The notes under the pieces were generated by a model. It saw only the letters and a program-made list of their open reading frames with translations. It did no database searches and was not told the origin of the DNA. Source: Byssothecium circinans (taxonomy: Eukaryota > Ascomycota > Dothideomycetes > Pleosporales > Massarinaceae). From it: a stretch of DNA of 64,000 bases. The DNA is taken from the NCBI GenBank assembly GCA_010015675.1, contig ML976991.1, positions 845,017 to 909,016 of the forward strand, given 5' to 3'. Each line of letters starts with the position of its first letter. Positions within the stretch are counted from its first letter, which is position 1. Shown here piece after piece: positions 1-10,089 of the stretch. Position numbers and translations under genes: made by a program.

Positions 1-1059
1 CAGCCTGGATCGGGTCCATATTGGTGGAGTTGTCGCGTGTTGAAGTTGGGGTTGATTTCGGTGGGCGGGGCGTTACGCGAATCCGGGCGTTACGCGCACG
101 GACACGTTACCCGGCGTCTTCACTTTGCCAATCTGCCGAAACCCCGGCGGCGAAGCCGTTTCGTCGGTCTGGAGTAAGGATGGACGCAACTACCCGTGCC
201 GGTGCGGCGAAAGCTCCTGGAGAGACGAAGATATCTCCAAGATTTTCGTGCCAACGAAGACATTCCTTGAAAAATCTGCGTTAGTTTCTCCTCTCCACAT
301 CCCCGAGCCGTATCCCCCACATGACGCCGGTCGTATTGGGTGCCACCCTGCGTCGACGTCTCCGTGAACGAGCTCCACTAACATTGTGTCGCAGATTGAT
401 GTTCAGTGAAGATTATGCGCACCAATGCGATCATCATAATGATTGTCACTACAAGCATAGTGTTGATTGGGACTTCGAGACAAAGGAAGGCGACCCGCCA
501 ATCCCTCATAGTATGAAGCATCCGCCCAAGAAATGTCGCTCCAACGAGCATGAGATTGGCAATCCAGAAAAGGATTTCCAGAATGGACGTAAGAGGCGTG
601 AGGCTGGGTCGGATTCTGAATCGGAGGACGAGTGACGATAGTGATAAAGGTGTAAGGGTTATTAGCTATCGAGGACCCGTTAGATGAGTTTTTTATAGTG
701 TAATTATTAGCTTGTTTCTGAGATTTTGCTACTGCGAGAGGGAGCACAACTGGGTTCTCCTTTCGAAGCAATTCCCTTGTTGCTAGTGTTGATACCCTGG
801 GTAAATAATGCTGCGCCTGACAAATCTTATGGTAGTCGAAAGATATCTTCCTTTCTAGATAAAAATTAAGGGTTAGAGAAGAAGAACATCATTTGCTCAC
901 GTAATTTATAACTATCTGATTCGTCGTCTGTATGTGGGAAAGTAGTGAGGTTATGAGAGAGCATATCTCTTCTCCACCGCAAGCCCAGACAATCTAGCCT
1001 TGATACTTTTTGAAGGACGTATGGTGAACAGCCGACGCCTTCGGTCCATCTCTTAAGTG
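1..1059. other. No confident gene; overlapping short ORFs
   Basis: Between about 378 and 650 three frames are open at once, so none can be trusted. The plus frame (321-635) ends in an acidic SDSESEDE tail. A minus frame ending at 378 (possible ATG at 551) has two strongly hydrophobic stretches and could be the last exon of a membrane protein. Repeat copy 1 overlaps the right part. Nothing else is recognisable. Confidence 0.3.
650..744 (+). repeat. Dispersed hairpin repeat, copy 1
   Basis: Degenerate copy of a repeat also found at 2168-2274, 8443-8520 and 22303-22427. The best conserved part is ATTTTGCTACTGCGAGAGGG near 722, preceded by a GCTTGTTTCTG block and a CCCGTTAGATGAG block that match the other copies in order. 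The hairpin end is not recognisable here. It faces copy 2 in inverted orientation across the pseudogene at 1060-1732. Confidence 0.6.
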
Positions 1060-1732
1060 CTATGCCAGGCTCTCGAAATGCTCGCTATTCATAGCCTCCA
1101 TATGCTTCTCAACACTGGGCCATCTAATAAGAATGGCAAACAACTTCGCCGCTCCCTCCTCCTCACCCTCAGCCGCAAGGTTCTTGTGTTTGTGCGGCTC
1201 GATGCTCCATCCACCAGCAAGGCCATCAGAATCGCTTGAGACCTCACAAGCCCGGTCGACGAACTTTTGTCAGTTGGCCTCGAAGGCGGTATTCTCGTGT
1301 GAAGGATCTAGGTAGAGAGACAGGCTTTCTGTGACCGGAGCGGAGAGGGGTATGGACACGGGGTACTCGGCGGGAATGCTGAGGTTATAGAATTGGCCAG
1401 GGCCACCCATGAGGGTGCCTACTTTTGCGGAAAAGGGTCCGTAGGAGGTGGAGGTTACGAAGGCTTTATGTGCGTCAAGAGATTCCCAATCTATCTCGAT
1501 CAGTATGGCAATTGAAGTGCTTCAGGGTCTTGGAAGCGACTGTATACTGACGAATGGCAAGTTCGACCACATCCGGGCTTTCCTTCTGTAGGCCATGATA
1601 CACAGCATAACAGCCCTTCTACGATGCGATGATAGACATTGCTTCGTCCCAGATGGCCTTTGCGTCACCAACTGTCAGGTCGGTGCCGGGCTTCAGCGGC
1701 ATGGAAGCGATCTCGAGATTCTGGTTTGTCAT
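1060..1732 (-). pseudogene. Disabled A/B-barrel (ABM-like) protein gene
   Basis: Starting at the ATG at 1732 the minus strand reads as a continuous protein of the dimeric alpha-beta barrel (stress-responsive ABM/EthD-like) type. The reading begins MTNQNLEIASMPLKPGTDL, continues through an AKAIWDEAMS helix and an ESPDVVELAI strand, and resumes in another frame with IDWESLDAHKAF and GPFSAKVGTLMGG, ending near HFESLA. It is broken by an in-frame TAG after SIIAS, by a loss of frame (or mutated intron) after VVELAI, and by an in-frame TGA after AFEAN. The TAG would be restored by one C-to-T reversal of a Gln codon, as expected from RIP-like mutation. The protein family is assigned from the look of the sequence only. 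That it is a pseudogene is fairly secure, because three separate lesions are needed to explain it. Confidence 0.65.
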
Positions 1733-2659
1733 GTTGAAGAAGAATGGATTGATGCAGCTTTACTCCGTAGAGTAGGATCATCTTGGCTCTTTATAGAAAA
1801 TTAAGTGGTCCTAAGCTTGCCTAGTGCTTCCACAGAATTCCTAACCCGATTCCTAACCCGACAACATCCGTGAAAGTCGTGATATGTAATATGTAATCAT
1901 AAAGATGATCGTGATAAAGTAACGCTACTGTTGATGGCTGAATGCCTGACTGCCCCTTCCTGTTCGAAGGTCGAGCGAGCCCTTTCCCGCCTGAAGGAAA
2001 TCAGACGGACTGAACGTATGCGGGGACATGGTGGGTCAAAAATATTGCACCGATGGTGTTGATAGTGTTGAGACGCGAAACTTCAGTTGTTCGGTACCGG
2101 GGCCTTGGCCGAGTCACGTGCCAAATACTCGCCAATTCCATGTCATGTTGACCTTGGACGTGCAGACCACGTCCTCCGCAGTAGGGGGAAATAAGCCACC
2201 AACTATACTCCGCAAAACTCATCTACGGGTCATTCAGCCCCTTATCCTCCCCTTAACTACTAAGCTTTAGTAGTGACGCGAATTTCAACAGCTCATTTGC
2301 CGCGAGAGGCACTTACACGAGCAAAAAGTTTTACGATGACCGATGAGCCACCTCCTTAGAGTAGGCTTGCGCCCTGTGGTTTACGAAGACCGCTTCGACA
2401 TCATTCGATGAAAATCGCCCCTGGACCGCAGTCGTTGATGCCAAGCAGACAATGGGGCCGTTTCACGAATTTACGAGCCAGTGTAGATTTGCGAGGCGGA
2501 AAGAAGCAGGGATACCATGGTATTGCGAACTCGGTGTTGTGAGCGGTAGGATCAATACGATTAGAGGACATCCATATAATGAAGTCGTTTTCGCAAGGTG
2601 TAGTCTTTTCCTACAGTCATTCATTCCTTCTATCCTTTGATCTTATACACAGCATTACT
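1733..2659. other. Intergenic region with repeat copy 2
   Basis: No gene seen. It holds the repeat copy at 2168-2274 and, nearer 2660, the presumed promoter of the secreted metallopeptidase. An in-frame upstream ATG at 2579 would add 27 residues ahead of the signal peptide and is not favoured. Confidence 0.4.
2168..2274 (-). repeat. Dispersed hairpin repeat, copy 2
   Basis: Reads on the minus strand in the same block order as the copy at 22303-22427. The outer end is a hairpin, CTACTAAGCTTTAGTAG at 2257-2273, with 7-nt arms and a 3-nt loop. Where it differs from the 22 kb copy, about nine changes are C-to-T or G-to-A in this copy and about two go the other way. That is the direction expected of repeat-induced point mutation. 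Confidence 0.7.
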
Positions 2660-4450
2660 ATGCGCGCATCCATTCTTTTAGCGCTGCCTCTCGCAGTGCT
2701 CGCAATCCCCAACCCGATTCCCACAGAAGAGAAGCACGAGGAGCTCTTGTCCCCCCCCTCCACTAGTGCCAACATCGACATCTCCAAGCGCGAGGACTTC
2801 TTCCCCTATGTAGTGGATAACAAATGCCGCGACAAGTATGATATCCATCCCAAAATCAACCGGTACGACAAGATGTTAACTGCCGTGCAAACCGCGCGAG
2901 ATATGGTGAAAGAAGTGTTGAAAGAGTGGTGGGATGAAGGCAAGCACGGCGAGGTCGCGGCGGCTTATCTCGGCATTCCAAATGATGGGAAATACAAGGA
3001 GAATGAGTGGGCCAAAAGGGTGCAGGCGAATCTGCATAATTTTGCATTGGTGGATGAGCGGGTGCCCTTTATGAGCCGCAAGATTGACGTTCGATGCGAC
3101 GACGTGGATGGTACCTGCAAGAAGACGATCGAGGGCACTTCGAAGTCAGTAATTCCCCTTTGAAAGGCGTCGACCTGCCGACAACTAACGCTACATAGGA
3201 ATGTTGCCGGATACGCTCTCAATGTCCGCAACTTGGTGTCCTGGGAATACATTGTCGTCCTATGCGAGACGTGGTTCCTGACAGACACACCTAATGAGTA
3301 CGTTAAGGAATGGAAAGGACAACCCAAGGAAGAGATCTCTCTAGAATTCATGGATGTAAGACTGCAACGGCATGCTCAAAGTGAGAAGCGCTAACTTTCG
3401 ACCAGTCAGATGCCGGCAAAATGCTTCACGAATTCATGCACATTTCGCTTATGAGCGGGGATCGACCGCACAGTAAGTCGAGTCAAGCGCCTTCCTTCAT
3501 CGTTCAGTAAGGCTAAGTCAGCGTACAGTCATAGACCAAAAGGATGAGAACGGCAGACGCCGCTATACAGCACCAGGAATCTCCAACTGGGTCAAGAAAG
3601 GCGGAAAGTCAGAAGACCTAGTCCAAAATGCGGACACGTACACACAATTCGTCCAAGGTACGTAACTCGATGCTTACACATCAGTCCAAGTCTATACTAA
3701 CAACTTTCCCTAGCCATATATTACAAGAACAAATTCGGCTTCCTCGTCCCACCTGTCCGTGAAGCCGTCATCGAAGAGAAGCTCGCCTGCGGCTCGGGCG
3801 ATGACAACAGTTATGTGTTCAAAAATCAAGACAAATGGATTCCCGAATTCTGCCTGAAAGTGAGCGAAGAATACACACCCGGCTCTGAAGGAACAATCTC
3901 CGCCACCTATGACGAAGGCAAGCCAGACGAAGTACGCTTCCGTTTCCTTCGCAGGAAAGCAAATCTACTCTCCGCCGGCGACATCAAACAAAACTGTCTT
4001 GAAGCCCTCCGTCAAGTCTTCCACAACTGCGAAACCAACACTGGCTTCAAACACGGCGGCTCCTACGATTACAATTCCAAGCGTGCAGACGGGAAACTCG
4101 ATTTCCTCTACGGCTTCGGATTCTCAGGACAACGAGACCGGCCATGGCCAATTCCGAGCCCTTTACCTAGTCAATGCGACGTGTACAACAAGTTTGGATA
4201 TGCCGAGGTTTGGGTATATGGGGGCTTGTGGGCAGGTAATGATCACGGACAGAGTCAATTGTTGCCTAATCTGGGGAGATGCGGTACTGTTTCTGGCTGG
4301 ACATTTAACTACTTTGATAAGCCCGATGGGAAAAGCTATGAGTGGTTAGCGAGGTGCAGTTTACCATGGGCGCATTGGAATTGGGATTGTGTGAGGAAGG
4401 CCGTGGTGGATTCAGGTGGAAATCCGAGTATCGGGTGTGGAGGGAGCTGA
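2660..4450 (+). CDS. Secreted HExxH zinc metallopeptidase-like protein (M35-like)
   Basis: Five-exon model: 2660-3144, 3199-3355, 3406-3472, 3529-3657 and 3714-4450, giving 524 aa. All four introns have GT-AG ends and keep frame. Residues 1-16 form a signal peptide ending near VLAIPNP, followed by a short propeptide-like stretch with a Kex2-type KR site at 43-44. Residues 222-226 are HEFMH, a zinc-binding HExxH motif, and NADTY at 270-274 is in the place where fungal deuterolysin-like (M35/aspzincin) proteins keep their third ligand. The long C-terminal part is cysteine-rich with several Gly/Trp blocks, suggesting an extracellular disulfide-bonded domain. Family membership is inferred from the motif pair. 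Activity is not shown, and a catalytically altered adhesin-like protein is possible. The start was chosen at 2660 because it gives a classical signal peptide. Confidence 0.82.
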
Positions 4451-5527
4451 AGAACCCTTTGGCTAACAAGAGGAAGTTGGTCCTGTGTCACAGTGTTGTT
4501 TAATCGCATGCGCCTTCTTACTACAGGGATAGCTAGATAAATTCAGTCACATGTGTGCTAGATTTCTTCATTATTGTTGTAAAGCGAAGGTACCTTAGGA
4601 TAACTAAAGAGATAGAGAGCTAACTAGATATTGTGCCTTGAAGATGTTCTCACTTAGTGTTGATATGTTGGGTAGCTTGGAGAAGCACATGTACTACCCA
4701 TGGCCTCGGGGCCATTATTTACAGGGGAGGGAATCCATCTGGCCACCCTATGGCAGGGTGCTCGGTGAGACTCTTAATTTCATGAGCTGGACGTTCGTAC
4801 AGAGGTGGGATGAACATCTGAGAGTACTTAGTGAGCGCTGATCAGTAAACTTAATCAAAGATCCGGTTTCACTCGGGTATCTTGAAGCTTATTCCTGCAT
4901 GGGATTTGTGAATAGGCTTTTAAAAATGCACCATATATATGAATTATGCAACTTAACAGTATGTAATCATGATGGCACAAGGAAGAGCTCCTCGCTAGCG
5001 TAATATACCTGCCATGACCTGAAACTTATCCGAGTCATGATCAAACTTTCTCGGTCCATCTCCCGCCACCAACCGAACACGTCCAACTCATCAACTGTCC
5101 GCAAGCTAGAGTAATTCACTGGCGAAAGATTTCCACCACCGCTTGATTTAGTGTCAGTAAATAATTGATTGGAAGCTGTATAATAATAAAGCCAATATTT
5201 CTACGTAATTCTATCTATTTACATTTTTATATACAAGTTGTGGTGGCTGGAAATGTACGGTGGGGGTGGGGGCCTGCATCAATTGGTGGGGAAAATCGTT
5301 CGCCGGTGATTTACTCTACCTTATCATCCATTTCGATCAACAGGAAGAGCACAGTCTCGAAATTAATCTCGACTCAATTGACGTGCAAGCCACAAGCAGC
5401 ACAACTCACGAACACCGCAAGGACAAAATTGCGGATCCGCTCAATTACTTATCAATAACCAGACAAGAACACGAATGATTTACGAACAATGTCCGAGCAT
5501 GACGATCCCTCCAAATATTGACCGCCA
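4451..5527. other. Intergenic, no gene seen
   Basis: AT-richer DNA with only short ORFs. A stretch near 5260-5478 is open in the same frame as the main part of the downstream pseudogene and may be an eroded upstream piece of it, but stops separate the two. Confidence 0.35.
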
Positions 5528-6156
5528 GTGACATGGTTTTTGTACAGGATAGGAAGTTATCGCGATTTCGCCGATGATGCTGCTGCATTAGCGAACGACA
5601 ACTTGAAGCTCTCTGCAGCAAACCCTAACGAGAAACGGCAATTTGCGAAGATCATTGCAAGGTGTAAGGGCTTTGGCTTCGAGATAAAGTGCAAGACACT
5701 GCCTCAGCTTTCGGAACCGCGCTGACAGAAGAAGGGGCTCTGCGGTTGAAGGCATTCACTGGTTCCAAGGCCGTTCCCATTGCTTCCGTGATCTACCAGT
5801 TAGACTGCAATGTGTCCACATCTGTCGGTCCACTTTGAAAAGTGCGGTATCCGAATACCGATCTTATCGAAGAAAGTTTCTTGGGTTTCTATCCGGGCAG
5901 CTCGAGAACCTCCGTGTTTTGCCTTTCTCAATACGCGGAATCCTCACCGGCATCGTACGCTTGAGTTACTCCATTGGGCGCTCTGCAACAGAACCGCCGC
6001 TTCCCCAACGTGGACCGCTCATCCTTAACCCGCGATTTCGATGAATACAGTCGTGTAATCGTACTCCCTAAGAGTATGAAGCCGGGAGCCAGGAACTCTA
6101 GTCAAGTAGGTCAAGAGGAGCGGCTCATGCCGTTTTGGAAACCCACCTGCAATTGA
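5528..6156 (+). pseudogene. Decayed gene of unknown family
   Basis: An open stretch from about 5528 (ALANDNLKLSAANPNEKRQ) loses frame near 5680. The next frame then runs to 6156, interrupted only by two TGA codons at 5836-5838 and 5962-5964. The pieces read like real protein (for example TASAFGTALTEEGALRLKAF, then SFLGFYPGSSRTSVFCLSQY, then a basic C-terminus ending MPFWKPTCN). Both internal stops are TGA, which single C-to-T or G-to-A changes can make from CGA or TGG. I do not recognise the family, and the 5-prime end is not defined. Confidence 0.45.
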
Positions 6157-6504
6157 TACCGGTTTTTGAGCAAGTCTTGGCTCACTGTGTTATCGTAGTC
6201 AATCACCAATAAAAGCTTGCGGTCGGATCTCCTATATGCTCCAAGGTTGAAAAACAAGGATCCCTAGCTAAAGTTAACTACCGCAAAGTCGGCTGGCCTC
6301 CGTTGACATCAATGTGCAGCTTGAGAGAGAAACCTTCTATTTCGTCCCTCTGTGCGGGTAACGCGACTTCGATATATCGCTTCGAAGGACGGCCTCTGAG
6401 GGGACACCTCAGTCTCTGAGTCTCCACAATACCGAAGATTTACACCTTTGCGTTTTTTTTTTCCGAGTTGAATTCCCACACGACTTAGAGTCGCAGAATA
6501 GGAG
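6157..6504. other. Intergenic, presumed promoter of the membrane-protein gene
   Basis: No gene seen. A run of nine T lies near 6454, about 50 bases before the ATG at 6505. Confidence 0.35.
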
Positions 6505-8020
6505 ATGGCTCAATACGTGCCAGCAAAGGTGAGCCTCAAAGTCCGCATTCGTACTTGGGTGAAAAACTCTGACACTTAACAGGTTCCTCTTCCAGGGAAC
6601 GTTCTCTCAGTAATTCTTCAGATGGTGTCATTTGGCGTTCTCTCTATATGTCTCAGTACGGGATGCTTCACTGCGGCATCGCGAACAACGCTAACCAAGA
6701 CAGCACGTCGCATACAACACGTCGTCAAGTGGAAGAAGCTGCCCATGGCAACATGGTGTATGTCTCCACAATTGTCCCCAAGAGTATCCTCAAATCACTA
6801 ACATAAGGTAGTAATTCTCGCCATCTACATTGACTCGACCCTCTTCGTCTTCGTTACCTCCATTATCACAAGAGGTATCGGAATCAATGAGTCACAAGGA
6901 GTGTGTGAAGGCGGTATTCTGCTATGTAAGGTGTCACGTCTCTCGTGGCCATCAGCAAGTGCTGAAACTGCAAGGTCTCATATGCTACATGACGACTAAG
7001 GTCCTCATCTACTACTTCCTCGTTGAGAAAGCCGTCGGTCACCGCCTTTTGAAGTTGACAATCATCGGTCTAATTTCAATAGTACATTATCCGAGGACGT
7101 CGTTTCCCGAGAATGAAGTCCAAGCTTTGGCTTTTCAATTGCTTGGGCATGTTGTGTACGTCACTCAAGTACGATTTTATCGCCAAACCTACTGACCAGG
7201 GCCAGTACCCTATGTTATCCTCGTAGTGCTCAATTTCATTTAGTAAGTACTTTGAGTGGGAATAAAAAATACCTACTGACCGCTTCACAGCCGAATTTCA
7301 TACATCAACGATAACGGTGTGTGCATCATCGGCATGGACAAAATTGCCATGCTCCCTCTTATCACATTTGAAGTTATCGTAAATGTAAGCAATCACATCC
7401 CCGACTTACTCTGCAAAATCCGCTCACAGAATTTCCAGGTTTACCTCACTCTTCTCTTCGTCATCCCCCTCCGTCGTCTCTACTCATACCGAAACAACAC
7501 CAACCACGCACTCCGCAGAGTAGCTTACCGAAGCTTCGTCGGCAGCATCACCACCCTAATCTCCTCCGTCATCAACCTGACCGTCTTAATGGTCCTCAAA
7601 GGCGAACCCGGTTGGATCTGTCTAATGTGCTGTAACGCCGACATCCTCTTCTCTGTCCTCGTGCTCCACTGGGTCACACAAATCGATCGCAATGATGGCC
7701 TCTCCTCCGACCATTCTCGACGCATTAGCAGCTTTACCAATATCGGCCAACAAGAAGTCACTAGTGCTATCGACCATAGGCTCCCTCCGATGATTCCCGC
7801 TTTCCCTACCGCATCGCACTCAGCTCAAAATAATACGGATAAGGTGCAGATATGGAGTGATGGCTTGCGGTCTCATGAGCCGAGAAATATGCGGAACGGG
7901 ACGATGACGACGGAGATCAAGGCTGGTGGGGTTGGAGATATGGAACATGGGAGGAAGAGTGGGAGCGATGATGATTCTGTTGAATTGAAGGGCATACGGG
8001 TAGATACTGAGAGAATTTAA
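6505..8020 (+). CDS. Seven-helix integral membrane protein, fungal family of unknown function
   Basis: Eight-exon model: 6505-6528, 6583-6757, 6812-6925, 6975-7033, 7083-7155, 7200-7242, 7291-7384 and 7439-8020, giving 387 aa. The seven introns are 44-54 nt. Splicing joins blocks with no open frame between them: a GVCEGGILLC helix, the KVLIYYFLVEKAYIIRG block, KSKLWLFNCLGML, NFIYRISYINDNG, CIIGMDKIAMLPLITFEV and YLTLLFVIPLRRLYSYRN. I count about seven hydrophobic segments, followed by a hydrophilic Ser/Asp-rich tail of roughly 120 residues, probably cytoplasmic. The layout is receptor-like, and such proteins are common in filamentous ascomycetes, but no ligand or pathway can be named. The intron at 7034-7082 has a weak GTCGGT donor but is required for continuity. 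Confidence 0.8.
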
Positions 8021-8762
8021 GAGGTTGAAATCGATGGTGGGAGTGAGAGGAGTTCTCACTGCGGGGATCGAAATGCCAGTATGGAGAAGATGGTATGATA
8101 TTTGCAAGAGATGTGGGCGAGAGATGAAACGAATAAGATGCGGGAGGAATTGGATAAATCTTCAACAGGATTCTGGAGTTAGAAAACGGAAAGGGGCGTC
8201 GGAATGACCTTCGGTCATGCTTGGGCATATCTATACGACTACAGGAAGACTTGGCATGAACACTACTACTGACTGGTATAATATCGAACTGGGTTCGTAC
8301 GTACGATGTCGGTGAAAGAAAGATGAGCGAAAGGAAACGGACATGCACAAGCCTCCGCCTCTCACGGAAAGATAAATGCGGGAATTGAGCGAATAAACTT
8401 CACATCACCACTAGAGCGTAGAAATCAGGGGAAGCATGAGAGCCCGAATTACCTTTGGATGCGTTTTGCCGAGTACGGTTGTTGGCTTGCTTCCTGATAT
8501 TTTGCTACCGTAAGGGACGCGCTTTCACATCGCCTCGTTGACTTTTCCCTGCTGTCTCCATCTTCACCACAGCAACCAAGCAAACGCTCTCCTTCGCGCT
8601 TTGACTCGCACGACGTGAATCTTCACAAATTTCAATCTTTCAGATTTATAACTTCACAGCTCAAAGCCACCACCACCCACCACGTAAAGAAAATAACAAA
8701 AAATAACAAACTCATGTCAACAACCCTCGCCATCAGCAACACCCTCAACACCCTGCCTCAAA
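8021..8762. other. Intergenic with repeat copy 3
   Basis: No gene supported. The apparent minus-strand ORFs over 7820-8348 are compositional shadows of the 3-prime end of the membrane-protein gene. Repeat copy 3 lies at 8443-8520, upstream of the hypothetical gene at 8763. Confidence 0.4.
8443..8520 (+). repeat. Dispersed hairpin repeat, copy 3
   Basis: Shares GAATTACCTTTGGATG, a GAGTACGGTTGTTGGC block and TATTTTGCTACCGTAAGGGA with the copy at 22.3 kb (read on its minus strand). The hairpin end is not recognisable on the left side. Confidence 0.6.
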
Positions 8763-9820
8763 ATGCCAAGTATCCAGCCCCCCTCCTCCCCAACTACAGC
8801 AACAGAAAGAGCAAACAGCGCACAACTCCAAACCCTCCAAATCTTCACCTCCCTAAAACTGCAAATAATCAGCATCGCCACCGCTCTCTACGGCACAAAC
8901 TCGCCGAACCCAATGTCTGCCTTCGACATCATAACCTACACCTGCCCGCCGCTGCCCTTAGCCCCATCCACATTGACGCCTTCTTCCCACAATGCCAAAT
9001 ACCTACCACCACACTCCACATCGACGCCTTCTCTCCACAATGCTAAAGACCTACCACCACACTCCCCATCATCACCCTCAACGTCCTCTACCACCACTAG
9101 TACCACTACCACCACAGCCGTAGAACACCACCATCATGATCTAGCCCCAACACCTCCGCCTCCGCCTCCGTCCCACGGCGTCGCACTAATCACATACACA
9201 TCCGCCCCCTCAACCCTCACGACCTGGGAGATTCTAAGCCGGATCGAGGGTCAGACGTCTGTGAACGAGGGGATGCGGAAGTTATTAGGGGATTTGGAGG
9301 GTGGGATGGGGAGGGTTATAGGTACGTACATTTTATAATCTCATTCCTTTCCTTTCCTTTCTCTCCTCTTTCCTCCCCTCTCTCCGCTTTCGGTTCTCTT
9401 TTATCCATTCCTTTCCCTCCCCCCTCCCCCTTCCCCCTTCCCTTCCCTTGAAATAATACAAGCAAGAGGAAGGGAATGTCACACGAATTACCATCTGACA
9501 TGCTTCCAAAAGCAAATCTCACCGCAAAGAGAACGTATGCGGTAACGCACGCTAGAGTCCCCGATCTCGTGGGCGCGGAGGGCGGAACTGTGCCTCTAGC
9601 TGGACTTGCGGGGGAAAACGGCTTTGAGGAAGAGGAACGTTGCGGGAGGGATGGAGGAGGGGGAGACGAGGTGGGAGGGTTGCCTGCCTGGACGTCAACT
9701 GGGGATTTGGATCGGGAGACTGCGCAGGATAGGGGTGGAGGCGGGGGTGACGGTGAATGGAAAGAGGAGAAGGTGATGGAGAAGCCGCGTTTAACAGTCA
9801 TCGTCGAAGAAGTGGAGTGA
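8763..9820 (+). CDS. Proline/histidine/serine-rich hypothetical protein
   Basis: Two-exon model: 8763-9321 and 9513-9820, 288 aa. The intron uses GTACGT at 9322 and an acceptor ending at 9512, with a CTGAC branch site about 16 nt upstream; this is the only acceptor that keeps frame. The first part holds a tandem duplication (SHNAKYLPPHSTSTP / LHNAKDLPPHSPSSP), Thr and His runs and a PPPPPP block. A short globular-looking stretch follows (TWEILSRIEGQTSVNEGMRKLL), then an acidic Gly-rich C-terminus ending LTVIVEEVE. No domain is recognised. The intron is CT-rich and long (191 nt) for this window, so the model is tentative. Confidence 0.5.
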
Positions 9821-10089
9821 AAACTGTAGGTTGGGCGGGTTAGATGAGGATAGGACTTACTAGCTCTCTTTCACTGTCAAACAAGGCAGATATAAAGGCA
9901 CCTGCAAGCACCACGTCACTTAAAGCAACCACAGGGGGAAAAAAAAGACTGAAGTTTGTAAAACCACACCAAAAGAAGACAAAATCACATTGGAAGACGA
10001 CTATCTGCAGATCCGTATAAACACTGACCGTATCAGTATCCCTGACTTTAACAATTGACATTCGCCAATTGGCCAGACCAGAACAGCCC

